Shown: positions 48,071-58,244, counted from the first letter of the stretch. The stretch: DNA of 64,000 bases from an uncultured Candidatus Saccharibacteria bacterium (GCA_946406315.1 CAMJKD010000004.1:37200-101199); one strand, 5' to 3'. Translations and numbers: made by a program. Notes: a model not told the origin generated them from the letters alone.

Positions 48071-49693
48071 ATGGAGGATGCGAAAGAAGAAATTCGAGCG
48101 CGGTTAGCAGTAGAGGATGTGGTTGGACAATACATCGAGCTACAACGTGCTGGGAGGAATTTTAAAGGGCATTCACCTTGGGGGACAGATCGGACGCCGA
48201 GTTTTATGGTTTCGCCAGATAAGGGTATTTGGCATGATTTTTCGAGTAATAAAGGTGGCGATATTTTTACGTTTGTGATGGAGATGGAGGGCTGCACTTT
48301 TCGCGAGGCTTTAGAGAAGTTGGCGCGGCAAGCGGGAGTAGAACTAAAGCGTTATTCTTCGGATGACCGAAAGCAAGCGGCGCACAAGCAGAGATTGCGC
48401 GACTGTCTAGAACTGGCAACGAAGTATTTTCAGTTTTGTTTGACGAAAAATAAGACGGTTATGCAGTATGTGTTCTATAAGCGGAATTTGAATAAAAAGA
48501 CGGTTGAGAATTTTCGGATTGGCTATGCACCAAAATCGGGGCGAGCATTAGTAGATTTTCTGAAAAAGCGTGGTTTTACGGCAAAAGAGATGGAAGATGC
48601 TGGTCTTGTAAATCGATTTGGTGGGGATTTGTTTAAGGGTCGGATGATGGTACCGTTGATGGACGTGTCTGGAAGTGTAATTGGTTTTACGGGGCGGATT
48701 ATTGAGCAAGATGACAAATCGCCTAAATACCTTAATACGCCAGAAACGATTCTCTATAACAAGGGGCGGCATATCTTTGGACTTTCGCAGGCGAAGGATG
48801 CAATTCGGCGAACGGATTTCGTTGTGGTAGTAGAGGGGAATATGGACGTGATTTCATCACATCAGGCGGGCGTGAATCAGGCGGTAGCGACGGCGGGGAC
48901 GGCAATGACGGAGATGCACTTGAAGAGTTTTGCGCGTTTAACAAAAGATATTCGTTTAGCTTATGATGGCGATGAGGCAGGGGTGAGAGCGGCGGAAAGA
49001 GCGATTTCGATGGCCTCGAAATTTGGTATTTATTTGTCTGTGGTCGATGATTATCATGGTTGCAAAGATGCGGATGAGTTAATCCAGAAAGATCCGAAAT
49101 TATGGCAGGAGGCAGTGCAGAATTATCGACCGGCTTTGGAATGGTTATTAGAGAAATATGTAGCGAAATATAACTTAAAGACTGAAAAGGGTTTTCAGGA
49201 ATATACGACTGAAGCAAAACGTTTGATTGAACAGATTGATCCGACTGATACGGTGTTGCGCGAAAAATATGAACGAATTGTGTCGGAACGCTTGGGGATT
49301 TCTTTGGAGGCATTTCGGGCAAAGAAAGTGGTGCAGCCAGAAAAAAAGAAGCTAAAAAAGACTAACGTTGTAAAAAATACAACGGTTGTAAGTAGAGTTG
49401 AAAAGAATTTGGCGGCTTTGGCGCAATCTGGCAAAGTAGATTTAGGCGATTTTGAGGTCAAAAAATATGACAACGACGAGCTGAGTTTTATTTTTGACGA
49501 GCGATATGGGAAATGGAATGATGCAGATTTGCAGCGTGAGGCGTTGGATTTAATGCAGAAAGCGAAGGCGGAGCGATTAGATGTAGAGCGCAAAGAGCTG
49601 GAGCGAATGATACGCCAGGCTGAAGAAAATGGAGATGAAAAATTGGAGGGTGAACTAATGCAGAAATTGAGCAAGATGTTGCGTCAAAAATAG
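48071..49693 (+). CDS. dnaG: DNA primase DnaG, zinc ligands absent
   Basis: GRNFKGHSPWGTDRTPSFMVSPDKGIWHDFSSNKGGDIFTFVMEMEG; TOPRIM VVVVEGNMDVISSHQAGVNQAVATAGTAMTE. Confidence 0.95.
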   Translation: MEDAKEEIRARLAVEDVVGQYIELQRAGRNFKGHSPWGTDRTPSFMVSPDKGIWHDFSSNKGGDIFTFVMEMEGCTFREALEKLARQAGVELKRYSSDDRKQAAHKQRLRDCLELATKYFQFCLTKNKTVMQYVFYKRNLNKKTVENFRIGYAPKSGRALVDFLKKRGFTAKEMEDAGLVNRFGGDLFKGRMMVPLMDVSGSVIGFTGRIIEQDDKSPKYLNTPETILYNKGRHIFGLSQAKDAIRRTDFVVVVEGNMDVISSHQAGVNQAVATAGTAMTEMHLKSFARLTKDIRLAYDGDEAGVRAAERAISMASKFGIYLSVVDDYHGCKDADELIQKDPKLWQEAVQNYRPALEWLLEKYVAKYNLKTEKGFQEYTTEAKRLIEQIDPTDTVLREKYERIVSERLGISLEAFRAKKVVQPEKKKLKKTNVVKNTTVVSRVEKNLAALAQSGKVDLGDFEVKKYDNDELSFIFDERYGKWNDADLQREALDLMQKAKAERLDVERKELERMIRQAEENGDEKLEGELMQKLSKMLRQK

Positions 49694-49853
49694 AACTGTG
49701 ATATAAAAATATCAAATCAGCTGGACAGCGGACTTATTTTGTTAGTAGTCCATCCAGGAGAAGTATAAGATTGATCAAGAATATACAAAAACTTCTAAAC
49801 ACAAAAACTTGCAAAAGCATGGGGCTTTTGTGTGTTAATTAACGAGGAAGGAC

Positions 49854-50825
49854 ATGGACGAAGACGACAAAGATTTACGCTTAGATGACGAACTCGATGA
49901 GCCTACGCTGGACGAGATGGGTGAGGAAAGCGAAGAAGATCTCAATATTGACTTAGAATCGGCGACTTACGATGAAGTAGCGGACGATTCAGTAAAATTA
50001 TATTTGCGTGAAATTGGTAAAATTCCACTTTTGACTTCGGAGGAAGAATTTGAATTAGCGCAGAAAATCATTAACGGCACCGAGAAAGAGAAGAAAAAGG
50101 CTAAAGATAAGATGGCGGAGTCGAATATGCGTTTGGTGGTATCGATCGCAAAGCGTTATTCGGGCCGCGGTTTGGATTTTCTCGATTTGATTCAGGAAGG
50201 TAATACTGGTCTGCTGCGGGCGGTTGAGAAGTTTGATCCGGACAAAGGCTTTAAGTTTTCGACCTATGCGACATGGTGGATTCGTCAGGCAATTACGCGT
50301 GCGATTGCTGACCAGGCACGTACGATTCGGATTCCAGTACACATGGTAGAAACGATTAATAAAGTTTTGCGTACGCAACGTCGTTTGACGCAAGAATTGA
50401 ATCGTGAGCCAACGACTGAAGAAATCGCCAAAGCGATGGGGATGGAGCCGGAGAAAATTGAGTACGTAATGAAGATTAAGCAAGATATTGCTTCGCTTGA
50501 CGCTTCGGTTGGTCGTGATGGTGAAGATGATGACTCTTCCTTGGGTGATTTTATTGAGGACGAAGATCGTGTATCGCCAGAAGATTCGGCGGCAACGCAG
50601 CTTTTGAAAGAGCAAATTGCTTCAATTTTGCAGACTTTGACTGATCGTGAGCAGAAGATTATTAAAATGCGCTTTGGCATTGGTGGTGGTAAAAGTCATA
50701 CTCTAGAAGAGGTTGGTGCGGAGTTTTCGGTAACGCGTGAGCGTATTCGTCAGATTGAGGCCAAAGCCCTAACGAAATTACGCAAGAATAAAGATACAAA
50801 GAAATTACACGAATATTTAAAGTAG
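49854..50825 (+). CDS. rpoD: RNA polymerase sigma factor RpoD/SigA
   Basis: [54 protein letters not shown]; region 4.2 [18 protein letters not shown]. Confidence 0.96.
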   Translation: MDEDDKDLRLDDELDEPTLDEMGEESEEDLNIDLESATYDEVADDSVKLYLREIGKIPLLTSEEEFELAQKIINGTEKEKKKAKDKMAESNMRLVVSIAKRYSGRGLDFLDLIQEGNTGLLRAVEKFDPDKGFKFSTYATWWIRQAITRAIADQARTIRIPVHMVETINKVLRTQRRLTQELNREPTTEEIAKAMGMEPEKIEYVMKIKQDIASLDASVGRDGEDDDSSLGDFIEDEDRVSPEDSAATQLLKEQIASILQTLTDREQKIIKMRFGIGGGKSHTLEEVGAEFSVTRERIRQIEAKALTKLRKNKDTKKLHEYLK

Positions 50826-50902
50826 CAATAATGAAAAGACGGGCGAGAGGGGCTGTTTTTCGTGAGTGAGGTAATTAAAGAGGCTTATGCTAAGATAAGA
50901 AT

Positions 50903-51688
50903 ATGAGTGAAGAAAAAAGTACACAAAAGGGCAAGCAATCAAGACGAAATACGAAGCTGAGTTCTGGCGCGAAATTGGCTATAATAGTAGCTATTTGCCT
51001 GGTCGTTTTTGTATGCGTTCTGGCGATTACTTACGGAATTAGAAAAGCCGAGCAAGAAAGGGAAGAGCGGGAGTCGCCGCAAACAATAGAGGGGCCAGAT
51101 GGTCCGTGCGGCATGCCGTGTGTTAAAGCGGAAAAGCCGATGATTTATTTGTATCCAGAGAAGAAAACTGAGGTGATGATAAAGTTGGGCAATCCGCAGA
51201 ATTTAACAATCACTTATCCTAAGTACGATACTGGTTGGAGAGTTACAGCCGAGCCGGGCGGTAAACTATTAGGACAAGATGGGCGTGAGTATTATGGTTT
51301 GTACTGGGAAGGTAAGAGTGCGTCTTATCATGAAAACGATGAAGGTTTCGTAGTAAAAGGTGAAGATACGGCGCATTTTTTAGAAGATAAACTAGCTATT
51401 TTGGGTTTAACAGAGCGAGAGGCGGAAGAGTTTATTGTTTATTGGCTGCCAAAGATGGAACATAACGAATATAATTACATACGTTTTGCGACAGATTCGG
51501 AAATTGCTTTGAATATGCCGATGGAGGTAACCCCTAAGCCAGATACGATGATTAGAATTATGATGCTCACAAAGAAATTGGAAGAGCCGAAAAAAATAAG
51601 AGAACAACAGTTGAAGTCGGCTGAGCGTAAAGGGTTTACGGTAGTTGAGTGGGGTGGCGTAGATTTGGGGTTACAAAGTATAAAATAG
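50903..51688 (+). CDS. hypothetical membrane-anchored extracytoplasmic protein
   Basis: N-terminal TM, then KPMIYLYPEKKTEVMIKL... Confidence 0.7.
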   Translation: MSEEKSTQKGKQSRRNTKLSSGAKLAIIVAICLVVFVCVLAITYGIRKAEQEREERESPQTIEGPDGPCGMPCVKAEKPMIYLYPEKKTEVMIKLGNPQNLTITYPKYDTGWRVTAEPGGKLLGQDGREYYGLYWEGKSASYHENDEGFVVKGEDTAHFLEDKLAILGLTEREAEEFIVYWLPKMEHNEYNYIRFATDSEIALNMPMEVTPKPDTMIRIMMLTKKLEEPKKIREQQLKSAERKGFTVVEWGGVDLGLQSIK

Positions 51689-51725
51689 ATTTGATTTTTG
51701 CACTAAACATAAGTACAATGATGTT

Positions 51726-52877
51726 ATGGAACAAAGTGGGCAGGTGAATAATACCGTTCCGGCGGCAGGAGCTCCAGGTTTATCGCCGTCGATAGTACAG
51801 ACTTCGATTTCGAATGCTGATATTCGTATCGAGAGTCTCTTGGAGGAGTGCGTCAGAACGAAGGCGAGCGACTTGCATTTGCAAGTGGGTTTGCCGCCAA
51901 TTCTGCGTATTGATGGCGCCTTGCAGCCAGTTTCTGGTTATGGAAACTTGGATGAACCGACCGTCGAACGCTTAGTTTTTGCAACTCTTGAAGAAGATCA
52001 GAAACAGATTTTAATTAAAGATAAAGAATTTGATTACTCGTTTTCTTTTGGTGATTTAGGGCGTTTTCGCGTAAATGCCTTCCATGAGAAGGGTAACATA
52101 GCGGGTGCTTTTCGTTTAATTCCGAACGAGATTCAGTCGATAAATGAACTTGGTATGCCATCGGTGGTGACGAGCTTTGCGGATTTTCCACGTGGCTTAG
52201 TTTTGGTGACTGGTCCAACTGGTTCAGGCAAGTCTACGACGCTTGCGGCTTTGGTAGATAAGATTAACCGTGAAAAGTCTGTTCATATTATTACAATTGA
52301 GGATCCAATTGAGTTTACGCACAAATCTTTGCGTTCTGTAGTGGTACAGCGTGAAGTTCACTATGATACTTATTCGTTTTCGGCAGCATTACGTTCGGCA
52401 TTGCGCGAGGATCCGGATGTAGTATTGATCGGTGAGATGCGTGATTTAGAGACGATTTCGGCGGCGATTACGATTGCGGAGACTGGCCACTTAGTGTTTG
52501 CGACTTTGCATACGAACTCTGCTTCTCAGAGTATCGATCGTATGATTGACGTATTTCCGCCACATCAACAGCCGCAAGTGCGTTCGCAGTTGGCAAATAT
52601 TTTACAGGCGATTTGTGCGCAGCGCTTAATTCCGGCTATCGGTGGCGGTCGTGTCGTGGCGGCAGAGATTTTAATTGCAAATCCAGCAGTGCGTTCAGTT
52701 ATTCGTGAAGGTAAGACGCATCAGCTCGATACGATTATTCAGACCGGTGCTGATCAAGGTATGCAGACGATGGACCGTACTTTGGTTAAGCTGATTCAGA
52801 CTGGTGTAATCACTTACGACAGTGCGCGCGAATATGCAGTTGATTTACAAGAGTTTGAGAGGTTAGCTAGAGGATGA
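51726..52877 (+). CDS. pilT: twitching motility ATPase PilT
   Basis: KASDLHLQVGLPPILRIDG, VTGPTGSGKSTTLAALVDKIN, REDPDVVLIGEMRDLETISAAITIAETGHLVFATLHTNSA. Confidence 0.96.
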   Translation: MEQSGQVNNTVPAAGAPGLSPSIVQTSISNADIRIESLLEECVRTKASDLHLQVGLPPILRIDGALQPVSGYGNLDEPTVERLVFATLEEDQKQILIKDKEFDYSFSFGDLGRFRVNAFHEKGNIAGAFRLIPNEIQSINELGMPSVVTSFADFPRGLVLVTGPTGSGKSTTLAALVDKINREKSVHIITIEDPIEFTHKSLRSVVVQREVHYDTYSFSAALRSALREDPDVVLIGEMRDLETISAAITIAETGHLVFATLHTNSASQSIDRMIDVFPPHQQPQVRSQLANILQAICAQRLIPAIGGGRVVAAEILIANPAVRSVIREGKTHQLDTIIQTGADQGMQTMDRTLVKLIQTGVITYDSAREYAVDLQEFERLARG

Positions 52878-54073
52878 AACGCTTTACCTACAAGGCGAAG
52901 GAGATTGGAACTGGTAAGATTATTAAGGGTACCATTCAGGCTGAAACTGAGCGTGTGGCAGGAAAGTTGCTGGTGGATCGCGGCTATGTACCGGAGAGTT
53001 TGAAGGAGGAGGGGACTGGTCTTGCTAGTAAGCTTAATAGGGTTACATCGAAAGATCGTATTAATTTTACGCGTCAGTTTGCAACGCTTGTAGGGGCAGG
53101 GCTTCCGATTGCGCAGTCATTGAGGACGGTATCGGAGCAAACCAGTAATAAGGCAATGAAAGCTATTATCGAGGAGATTTTAGCCGATGTTGAGGCTGGT
53201 CGTTCTTTGAGTGCGGCTTTCGGTAAACATCCTGACGTGTTTGATAAAGTGTATTTGTCCTTAATTAAGGCGGGCGAGACTTCCGGCACGCTAGATCAGA
53301 GTTTGCGACGTATTGCTGAGCAGGAAGAAAAAGACCAGAAAATGATTGGTAAGATTAAAAGCGCGATGACGATGCCTTTGATTACGCTATTTGTTATTAT
53401 TGTAGTTTTTATCTATATGATGCTTGAGGTGGTTCCACACGTGGAGTCGCTTTATCATGATTTGCATGAAGAATTGCCTACTTTGACATTGATAATGGTT
53501 GGTATCAAGGATTTCTTAATTGGCTATTGGTGGTTGATGTTGATTATTATTGGCGGTATTGCTGTGGGTTTATTCCAATTTTTCAAGACAGAGCTTGGTG
53601 TAAGGGTTTCGGCAATTATAAAGTTAAATGTACCGATATTTAACGGTTTGTTTAGGATTTTATATATGGCGCGTTTTTCGCGTATTTCGCAGATTTTATT
53701 AAGTACAGGTGTAGCTGTGTTAGATACGATGCATATTGCGGGCGAATCGACGGCGAACGTGGTTGTGCAAGAAAAGGTTGAAGCAGCGGCGGAGAAAGTC
53801 CAAGCTGGCAAGACGCTTTCGGATTCTTTGAAAGATCAAGATTATATTATGCCGCTTGTGTATCAGATGGCGGCGATTGGCGAACAATCTGGTAAGATGG
53901 ATGAAATGCTCGGCAAGGCGGCGCAGGTATTTGAAGATGAGCTTGATGAGAAGATTGCGACGATTTCTGCGATGATTGAGCCGTTGATGATGATTATGCT
54001 TGCGGTTGTGGCGGGTCTTTTGGTTGGCGGCGTGCTGTTCCCGATCTACTCGCTCGTCAACTCGATTGGGTAG
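52874..54073 (+). CDS. pilC: type IV pilus inner-membrane platform protein PilC
   Basis: FTRQFATLVGAGLPIAQSL, GETSGTLDQSLRRIAEQEEK, EPLMMIMLAVVAGLLVGGVLFPIYSL. Confidence 0.95.
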   Translation: MKRFTYKAKEIGTGKIIKGTIQAETERVAGKLLVDRGYVPESLKEEGTGLASKLNRVTSKDRINFTRQFATLVGAGLPIAQSLRTVSEQTSNKAMKAIIEEILADVEAGRSLSAAFGKHPDVFDKVYLSLIKAGETSGTLDQSLRRIAEQEEKDQKMIGKIKSAMTMPLITLFVIIVVFIYMMLEVVPHVESLYHDLHEELPTLTLIMVGIKDFLIGYWWLMLIIIGGIAVGLFQFFKTELGVRVSAIIKLNVPIFNGLFRILYMARFSRISQILLSTGVAVLDTMHIAGESTANVVVQEKVEAAAEKVQAGKTLSDSLKDQDYIMPLVYQMAAIGEQSGKMDEMLGKAAQVFEDELDEKIATISAMIEPLMMIMLAVVAGLLVGGVLFPIYSLVNSIG

Positions 54074-54151
54074 AAAAAATGGCAAAAGATGTTATTGTAA
54101 AATTATGCTTGATTTTACCTTAATCTTTTTGTATAGTTAAGTTAAATGCAG

Positions 54152-54215
54152 TTTTGCAATTGGCGATAACAGAGTGGGTATCTCTGTAGCCAAAGGGCAA
54201 TTGCTGATTGCAAAA
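54152..54215 (+). promoter_or_regulatory. stem-loop in pilin 5'UTR
   Basis: TTTTGCAAT...ATTGCAAAA with inner ACAGAG/CTCTGT. Confidence 0.6.
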
Positions 54216-54234
54216 ATAAAAAAGGAGCAAAAAA

Positions 54235-54774
54235 ATGACAAACAAAAATAAAAAAGGCTTTACGATCATCGAGGTGGTCTTGGTGCTTGCAATTGCGGGT
54301 CTTATTTTCTTGATGGTCTTCATTGCGCTTCCTGCTATGCAGCGTTCACAGCGTAATACGCAGCGCGCAAACGATATGTCTCGTTTCTTGACCGCCGTTA
54401 ATCAATATCAATCAAACAACAGTGGTAAGATACCATTCTCGACGGATGATACTGGCAACTGGGCGTACGATAATCAGTTCGTTAAGCGTTATATTGATAA
54501 TACTTGTACCGCTTCTGCAGCTCCAAGCTGTTCTGGTGGCGAATTTAAGGATCCAGATGGTACTAACTATAGCTTCGTACAAAAGGGTAGTGGTACCGTT
54601 ACTAACGTTGCTCCTACTGTTGCTAATGGCGCAGTTGATCATAAGATTTATGTCGTTCTTAAAGCTATGTGCGATGGTGTCGAGAATCAATCTAAGACTT
54701 CTCCTGGTAAACGCGATATAGCTCTCTTCTACAACATGGAAGGTGGTTCGGTCCGTTGCTTCGACAATCAATAA
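54235..54774 (+). CDS. type IV pilin-like protein
   Basis: Prepilin signal KKG|FTIIEVVLVLAIAGLIFLMVFIALP. Confidence 0.92.
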   Translation: MTNKNKKGFTIIEVVLVLAIAGLIFLMVFIALPAMQRSQRNTQRANDMSRFLTAVNQYQSNNSGKIPFSTDDTGNWAYDNQFVKRYIDNTCTASAAPSCSGGEFKDPDGTNYSFVQKGSGTVTNVAPTVANGAVDHKIYVVLKAMCDGVENQSKTSPGKRDIALFYNMEGGSVRCFDNQ

Positions 54775-54848
54775 TAACTGTAATATAAGTGAAGCCTAAT
54801 AAAGGAGCCCCTGCGAAGGGGCTTCTTTTCTGTGTTAATATAATAGAT

Positions 54849-55652
54849 ATGAAAAGCGTTGGCGTAATGATAGTTTTGTTTGTGTTGGGCGCTGCGCTAG
54901 GGTCTTTTGCGTGCTGTCAAGTTTGGCGGATGCGTAAGAAAGATAAAACAAAGTGGTCGCATTGTATGAATTGTAAGTATCGCTTGCGTTGGTACGATAA
55001 TATTCCGATTATAAGTTGGTTATTGTTAGGCGGAAAATGTCGAAAGTGCCGTAAGCCGATTGGCTGGATGGAGTTTTTGGCTGAAGTTGGATTAGGGGGT
55101 GCTTTTGTGCTAAGTTTTGCATGTTGGCCTTGGCGGAATGAATTGATGAACTTAGAATTTGCGGCTTGCCTGAAATACGGGTTGTTTTTGGTGAATTTGG
55201 TGATTTGGTCGGTTTTATTAATGTATGATGTGAGGTGGAGAGAATTGCCGGTGGTTTTGATGGCGGTTGCGGCTGTTATTTCTTTGATGCATTTAGGGGT
55301 TGACGTTTTTATGATTTACGGTTTGGGCGGAGAAGTTGATTGGTTGAGCATTGCGGGTGCTTTGATGATTTTGCCTGGTTTCTATTATCTAATGTATCGC
55401 ATTAGTAAAGAGAAGTGGGTAGGGGGTGGCGACTGGATTTTATGCCTATCGCTCGCAATTATGTTGGGTAATTTTTGGTTAGCAATGTTTGCATTATTTG
55501 CGGCAAATATTATTGGTAGTGTTTTTTCATTGCCGTTATTGATGAAGAAAAAAGGCATAAAAAAGGCGGTGCCATTTGGTCCATTTTTAATACTGGGTTT
55601 TTTGGTAGTATTTTTCCTACAGGCGCAAATATTAAGTTTGGTGGCGATTTAA
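54849..55652 (+). CDS. pilD: prepilin peptidase (A24)
   Basis: GAALGSFACCQVWRM, CMNCKYRLRWYDNIPIISWLLLGGKCRKCRKPI, YDVRWRELPVV, GGGDWILCLSL. Confidence 0.9.
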   Translation: MKSVGVMIVLFVLGAALGSFACCQVWRMRKKDKTKWSHCMNCKYRLRWYDNIPIISWLLLGGKCRKCRKPIGWMEFLAEVGLGGAFVLSFACWPWRNELMNLEFAACLKYGLFLVNLVIWSVLLMYDVRWRELPVVLMAVAAVISLMHLGVDVFMIYGLGGEVDWLSIAGALMILPGFYYLMYRISKEKWVGGGDWILCLSLAIMLGNFWLAMFALFAANIIGSVFSLPLLMKKKGIKKAVPFGPFLILGFLVVFFLQAQILSLVAI

Positions 55653-55653
55653 A

Positions 55654-56592
55654 ATGTATGTAGCGGATTTAATCAACGATTTTCTAGAATCGCTAGAGGT
55701 TGAGAACGGACGCTCGCGTTATACAACGCGTAACTACGAGTTATATCTGGCGCGATTGATTGAATTTAGCGAGGAATCAAATCCGGAGGATGATTTAAGA
55801 CCATCTAATATAACGCCGGAATGGTTGAGAAAGTATCGGTTATGGCTGAATCGTTATCGGACGGAGCGAGGAAAAGGCTTATCTGTGATGACGCAGAATT
55901 ATCACTTGATTGCGCTAAGGGGATTTTTGAAGTATTTAGCAAAACGGGGAATTAAATCATTAGATCCGGTACTAGTAGAATTACCACGAACGCATCGGGC
56001 GCAAGTGACGTTTTTGCATGTGGACGAAATCGATAGGATTTTGGCTGAGATTCCGTTGGATACTGAAGATGGACTGCGTGATCGGGCAATCTTTGAATTA
56101 TTGTTTTCGACGGGGCTGCGCGTGTCGGAACTGACGAATTTGAATCGTGATCATGTAAATTTGGAGCGGCGAGAATTTATGGTACGCGGAAAAGGACAAA
56201 AAGATCGACCGGTATTTGTGTCGCAATCGGCAGCGGACGCAGTACGAGATTATTTAGACGAGCGAAAAGACCATTTGCCGGCATTATTTTTGAATAATTC
56301 ACGGAACCAGCCCGCTGCAGGAACGAGTGGCGATTATCGACGCCTATCGCCCCGAAGTATTGAGCGCATTATTAACAAATATGTGCGAGCGGCGGGTATT
56401 ACGAAGCACGTGACGCCACATACGTTAAGGCACTCATTCGCAACGGATTTGTTGATGAACGGGGCGGATTTACGTTCGGTGCAGTCGCTGTTGGGGCATT
56501 CAAACATTTCTACGACGCAGATTTATACGCACGTGACAGATCCGCATTTGCGCGAGATACACGAAAAGTTCCATAGTGACGTGGAAAGATAA
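55654..56592 (+). CDS. tyrosine recombinase XerC/XerD-like
   Basis: FELLFSTGLRVSELTNLN, HVTPHTLRHSFATDLLMNGADLRSVQSLLGHSNISTTQIYTHV. Confidence 0.94.
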   Translation: MYVADLINDFLESLEVENGRSRYTTRNYELYLARLIEFSEESNPEDDLRPSNITPEWLRKYRLWLNRYRTERGKGLSVMTQNYHLIALRGFLKYLAKRGIKSLDPVLVELPRTHRAQVTFLHVDEIDRILAEIPLDTEDGLRDRAIFELLFSTGLRVSELTNLNRDHVNLERREFMVRGKGQKDRPVFVSQSAADAVRDYLDERKDHLPALFLNNSRNQPAAGTSGDYRRLSPRSIERIINKYVRAAGITKHVTPHTLRHSFATDLLMNGADLRSVQSLLGHSNISTTQIYTHVTDPHLREIHEKFHSDVER

Positions 56593-56643
56593 TAACTCCT
56601 TGGTGGGCTTCTTTTGTTATATAATGAAAAAAAGGGAGAAAGT

Positions 56644-57258
56644 ATGACAGGAAAGAAAGAAGCCAAAAAGAAAATCGGTAAAGCAGTAGAGAAAGTTGCG
56701 GCGGGAAAAAACGTAACAGCGGCGAATATTGGTCTGACAAAAGAAAATAACCCAAATGGATTAGTACAAAGGACTTTGATTGTATTCAAGCCAGATGCAG
56801 TACAGCGTGGTATTGTTGGTGAGATTTTAAGTCGCTTTGAGCGCGTTGGTTTAAAGATTGTTGGTGCTAAGATGGTAAACCCAGACAAAGACCATTACTA
56901 CCAGCACTATGAGGGTATTTCAAAAATGATTTCGCGTCGTGGTCAGAAGACCTTTGATATTACTTTGAAATTTATGACTTCTGGTCCAGTAATTGCAATG
57001 GTACTCGAAGGCGTAGAGGCGGTGCCGTTGGTACGTAAAATGGTCGGCTCAACCGAACCGATGGCGGCTGACATGGGTACGATTCGAGGTGATTATGCGC
57101 ACATTTCTTTCGGCTATGCCGATGCGCACGATGAGGCGGTACCTAACTTAATTCATGCTTCTGGTAATCCAGAGGAGGCTGAAGCTGAGGTGTCTTACTG
57201 GTTTAAGCCGGAAGAAATTCAAATGTATCATACTCTGAGTGAGAAATTTACGCGCTAA
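56644..57258 (+). CDS. ndk: nucleoside diphosphate kinase with Lys-rich N-terminal extension
   Basis: QRTLIVFKPDAVQRGIVGEILSRFERVGLKIVGAKMV, GTIRGDYAHISF. Confidence 0.9.
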   Translation: MTGKKEAKKKIGKAVEKVAAGKNVTAANIGLTKENNPNGLVQRTLIVFKPDAVQRGIVGEILSRFERVGLKIVGAKMVNPDKDHYYQHYEGISKMISRRGQKTFDITLKFMTSGPVIAMVLEGVEAVPLVRKMVGSTEPMAADMGTIRGDYAHISFGYADAHDEAVPNLIHASGNPEEAEAEVSYWFKPEEIQMYHTLSEKFTR

Positions 57259-57276
57259 TAATAAGGAAAAATAGAG

Positions 57277-58140
57277 ATGAGGAAAATGGGCGGGGAGCGT
57301 ACGGGGGTAACATACGAAGAGAATCCACAGCAAATAGCTGAGGCGGAGGCGAAATTGCAGCAAAAAGCTGAGGCGGAGTTGCAGGAGGTATTCAGGAGTT
57401 TTGAGGGAGAAGACGACGACCGGAGAGGGATTGTCCCCGCTTATGAGGCGATGGGGCTTGGCGATATGACGCCAATACCGCACGTAATTTTCGATGAATT
57501 ACTCAATAATCGTATCTTGATGAGCTATGACTGTGCGGAACGTATGGATATAATGCTTGATGTTACACGAGAAAAAGGAGTCGAAGTACCGTTTGTGTTA
57601 ATTGGCGAGCAGGCGAAAAAAACAAACTATGTAATGTTTAATGAATTCTATTCGGTGAAAAACAACTCTGGCTTGACGTGGAACGAATGTGATTTTAAAA
57701 AGGTGACGGATGCTAATGTAGGTTTGGTCGGTAGCTTCAAAAAAAGGATAGAGGCTGTAGCTAAAATGCATGACGGCAGTCGTGCGATTATATGTTTTGG
57801 ACATACGCATCCGGAGGATCGATCAATTTATTATGGCACCTATAGCAGGGGTGACTTGAGAAATTTGATTCAGTACGATGATAGCATTGCTAAAGTTAAG
57901 AGAGAGATGAAGGATGATGATAATATTTCTGCTGAAGTTAAGAGAGAGATGGAGGATAATGGTCCGCAAACTTTAAGTTGTGTGATTGCGGCGAATGGTG
58001 ATATGGATTTTATGTTTTATGATCACGATGATAGGAACTTCTATAAGTTTACGAATGTGCTGAGAATGACTGATGATGGTAGCAAAGAAATGCTGCAGAA
58101 TTATACATTTAAAACTCCACTGCCGCGACAATATAGATAG
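57277..58140 (+). CDS. hypothetical protein with JAMM/MPN+-like HxHP...SxxD motif
   Basis: VPFVLIGEQ...CFGHTHPEDRSIYYGTYSRGDLRNLI. Confidence 0.6.
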   Translation: MRKMGGERTGVTYEENPQQIAEAEAKLQQKAEAELQEVFRSFEGEDDDRRGIVPAYEAMGLGDMTPIPHVIFDELLNNRILMSYDCAERMDIMLDVTREKGVEVPFVLIGEQAKKTNYVMFNEFYSVKNNSGLTWNECDFKKVTDANVGLVGSFKKRIEAVAKMHDGSRAIICFGHTHPEDRSIYYGTYSRGDLRNLIQYDDSIAKVKREMKDDDNISAEVKREMEDNGPQTLSCVIAANGDMDFMFYDHDDRNFYKFTNVLRMTDDGSKEMLQNYTFKTPLPRQYR

Positions 58141-58168
58141 TGCGTGAATGTGTTAAAATATAGGTGCT

Positions 58169-58244
58169 GGCCCAGTAGCTCAATGGATAGAGCAGCTCCG
58201 TCCTAAGGAGAAGGTTGTGCGTTCGACTCGCTCCTGGGCTACCA
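58169..58244 (+). tRNA. tRNA-Arg(CCT), CCA encoded
   Basis: GGCCCAG/CTGGGCT acceptor; anticodon loop GTCCTAA. Confidence 0.9.

Noticed and set aside
48732-49322. 196-aa minus-strand ORF
   Set aside because: Antisense shadow of dnaG, no RBS or domain.
55654-56592. Integron integrase for the ychF array
   Set aside because: Sequence looks like an ordinary XerC/D-like recombinase, 38 kb away between pilD and ndk; no evidence linking it to the repeats, though it cannot be excluded.
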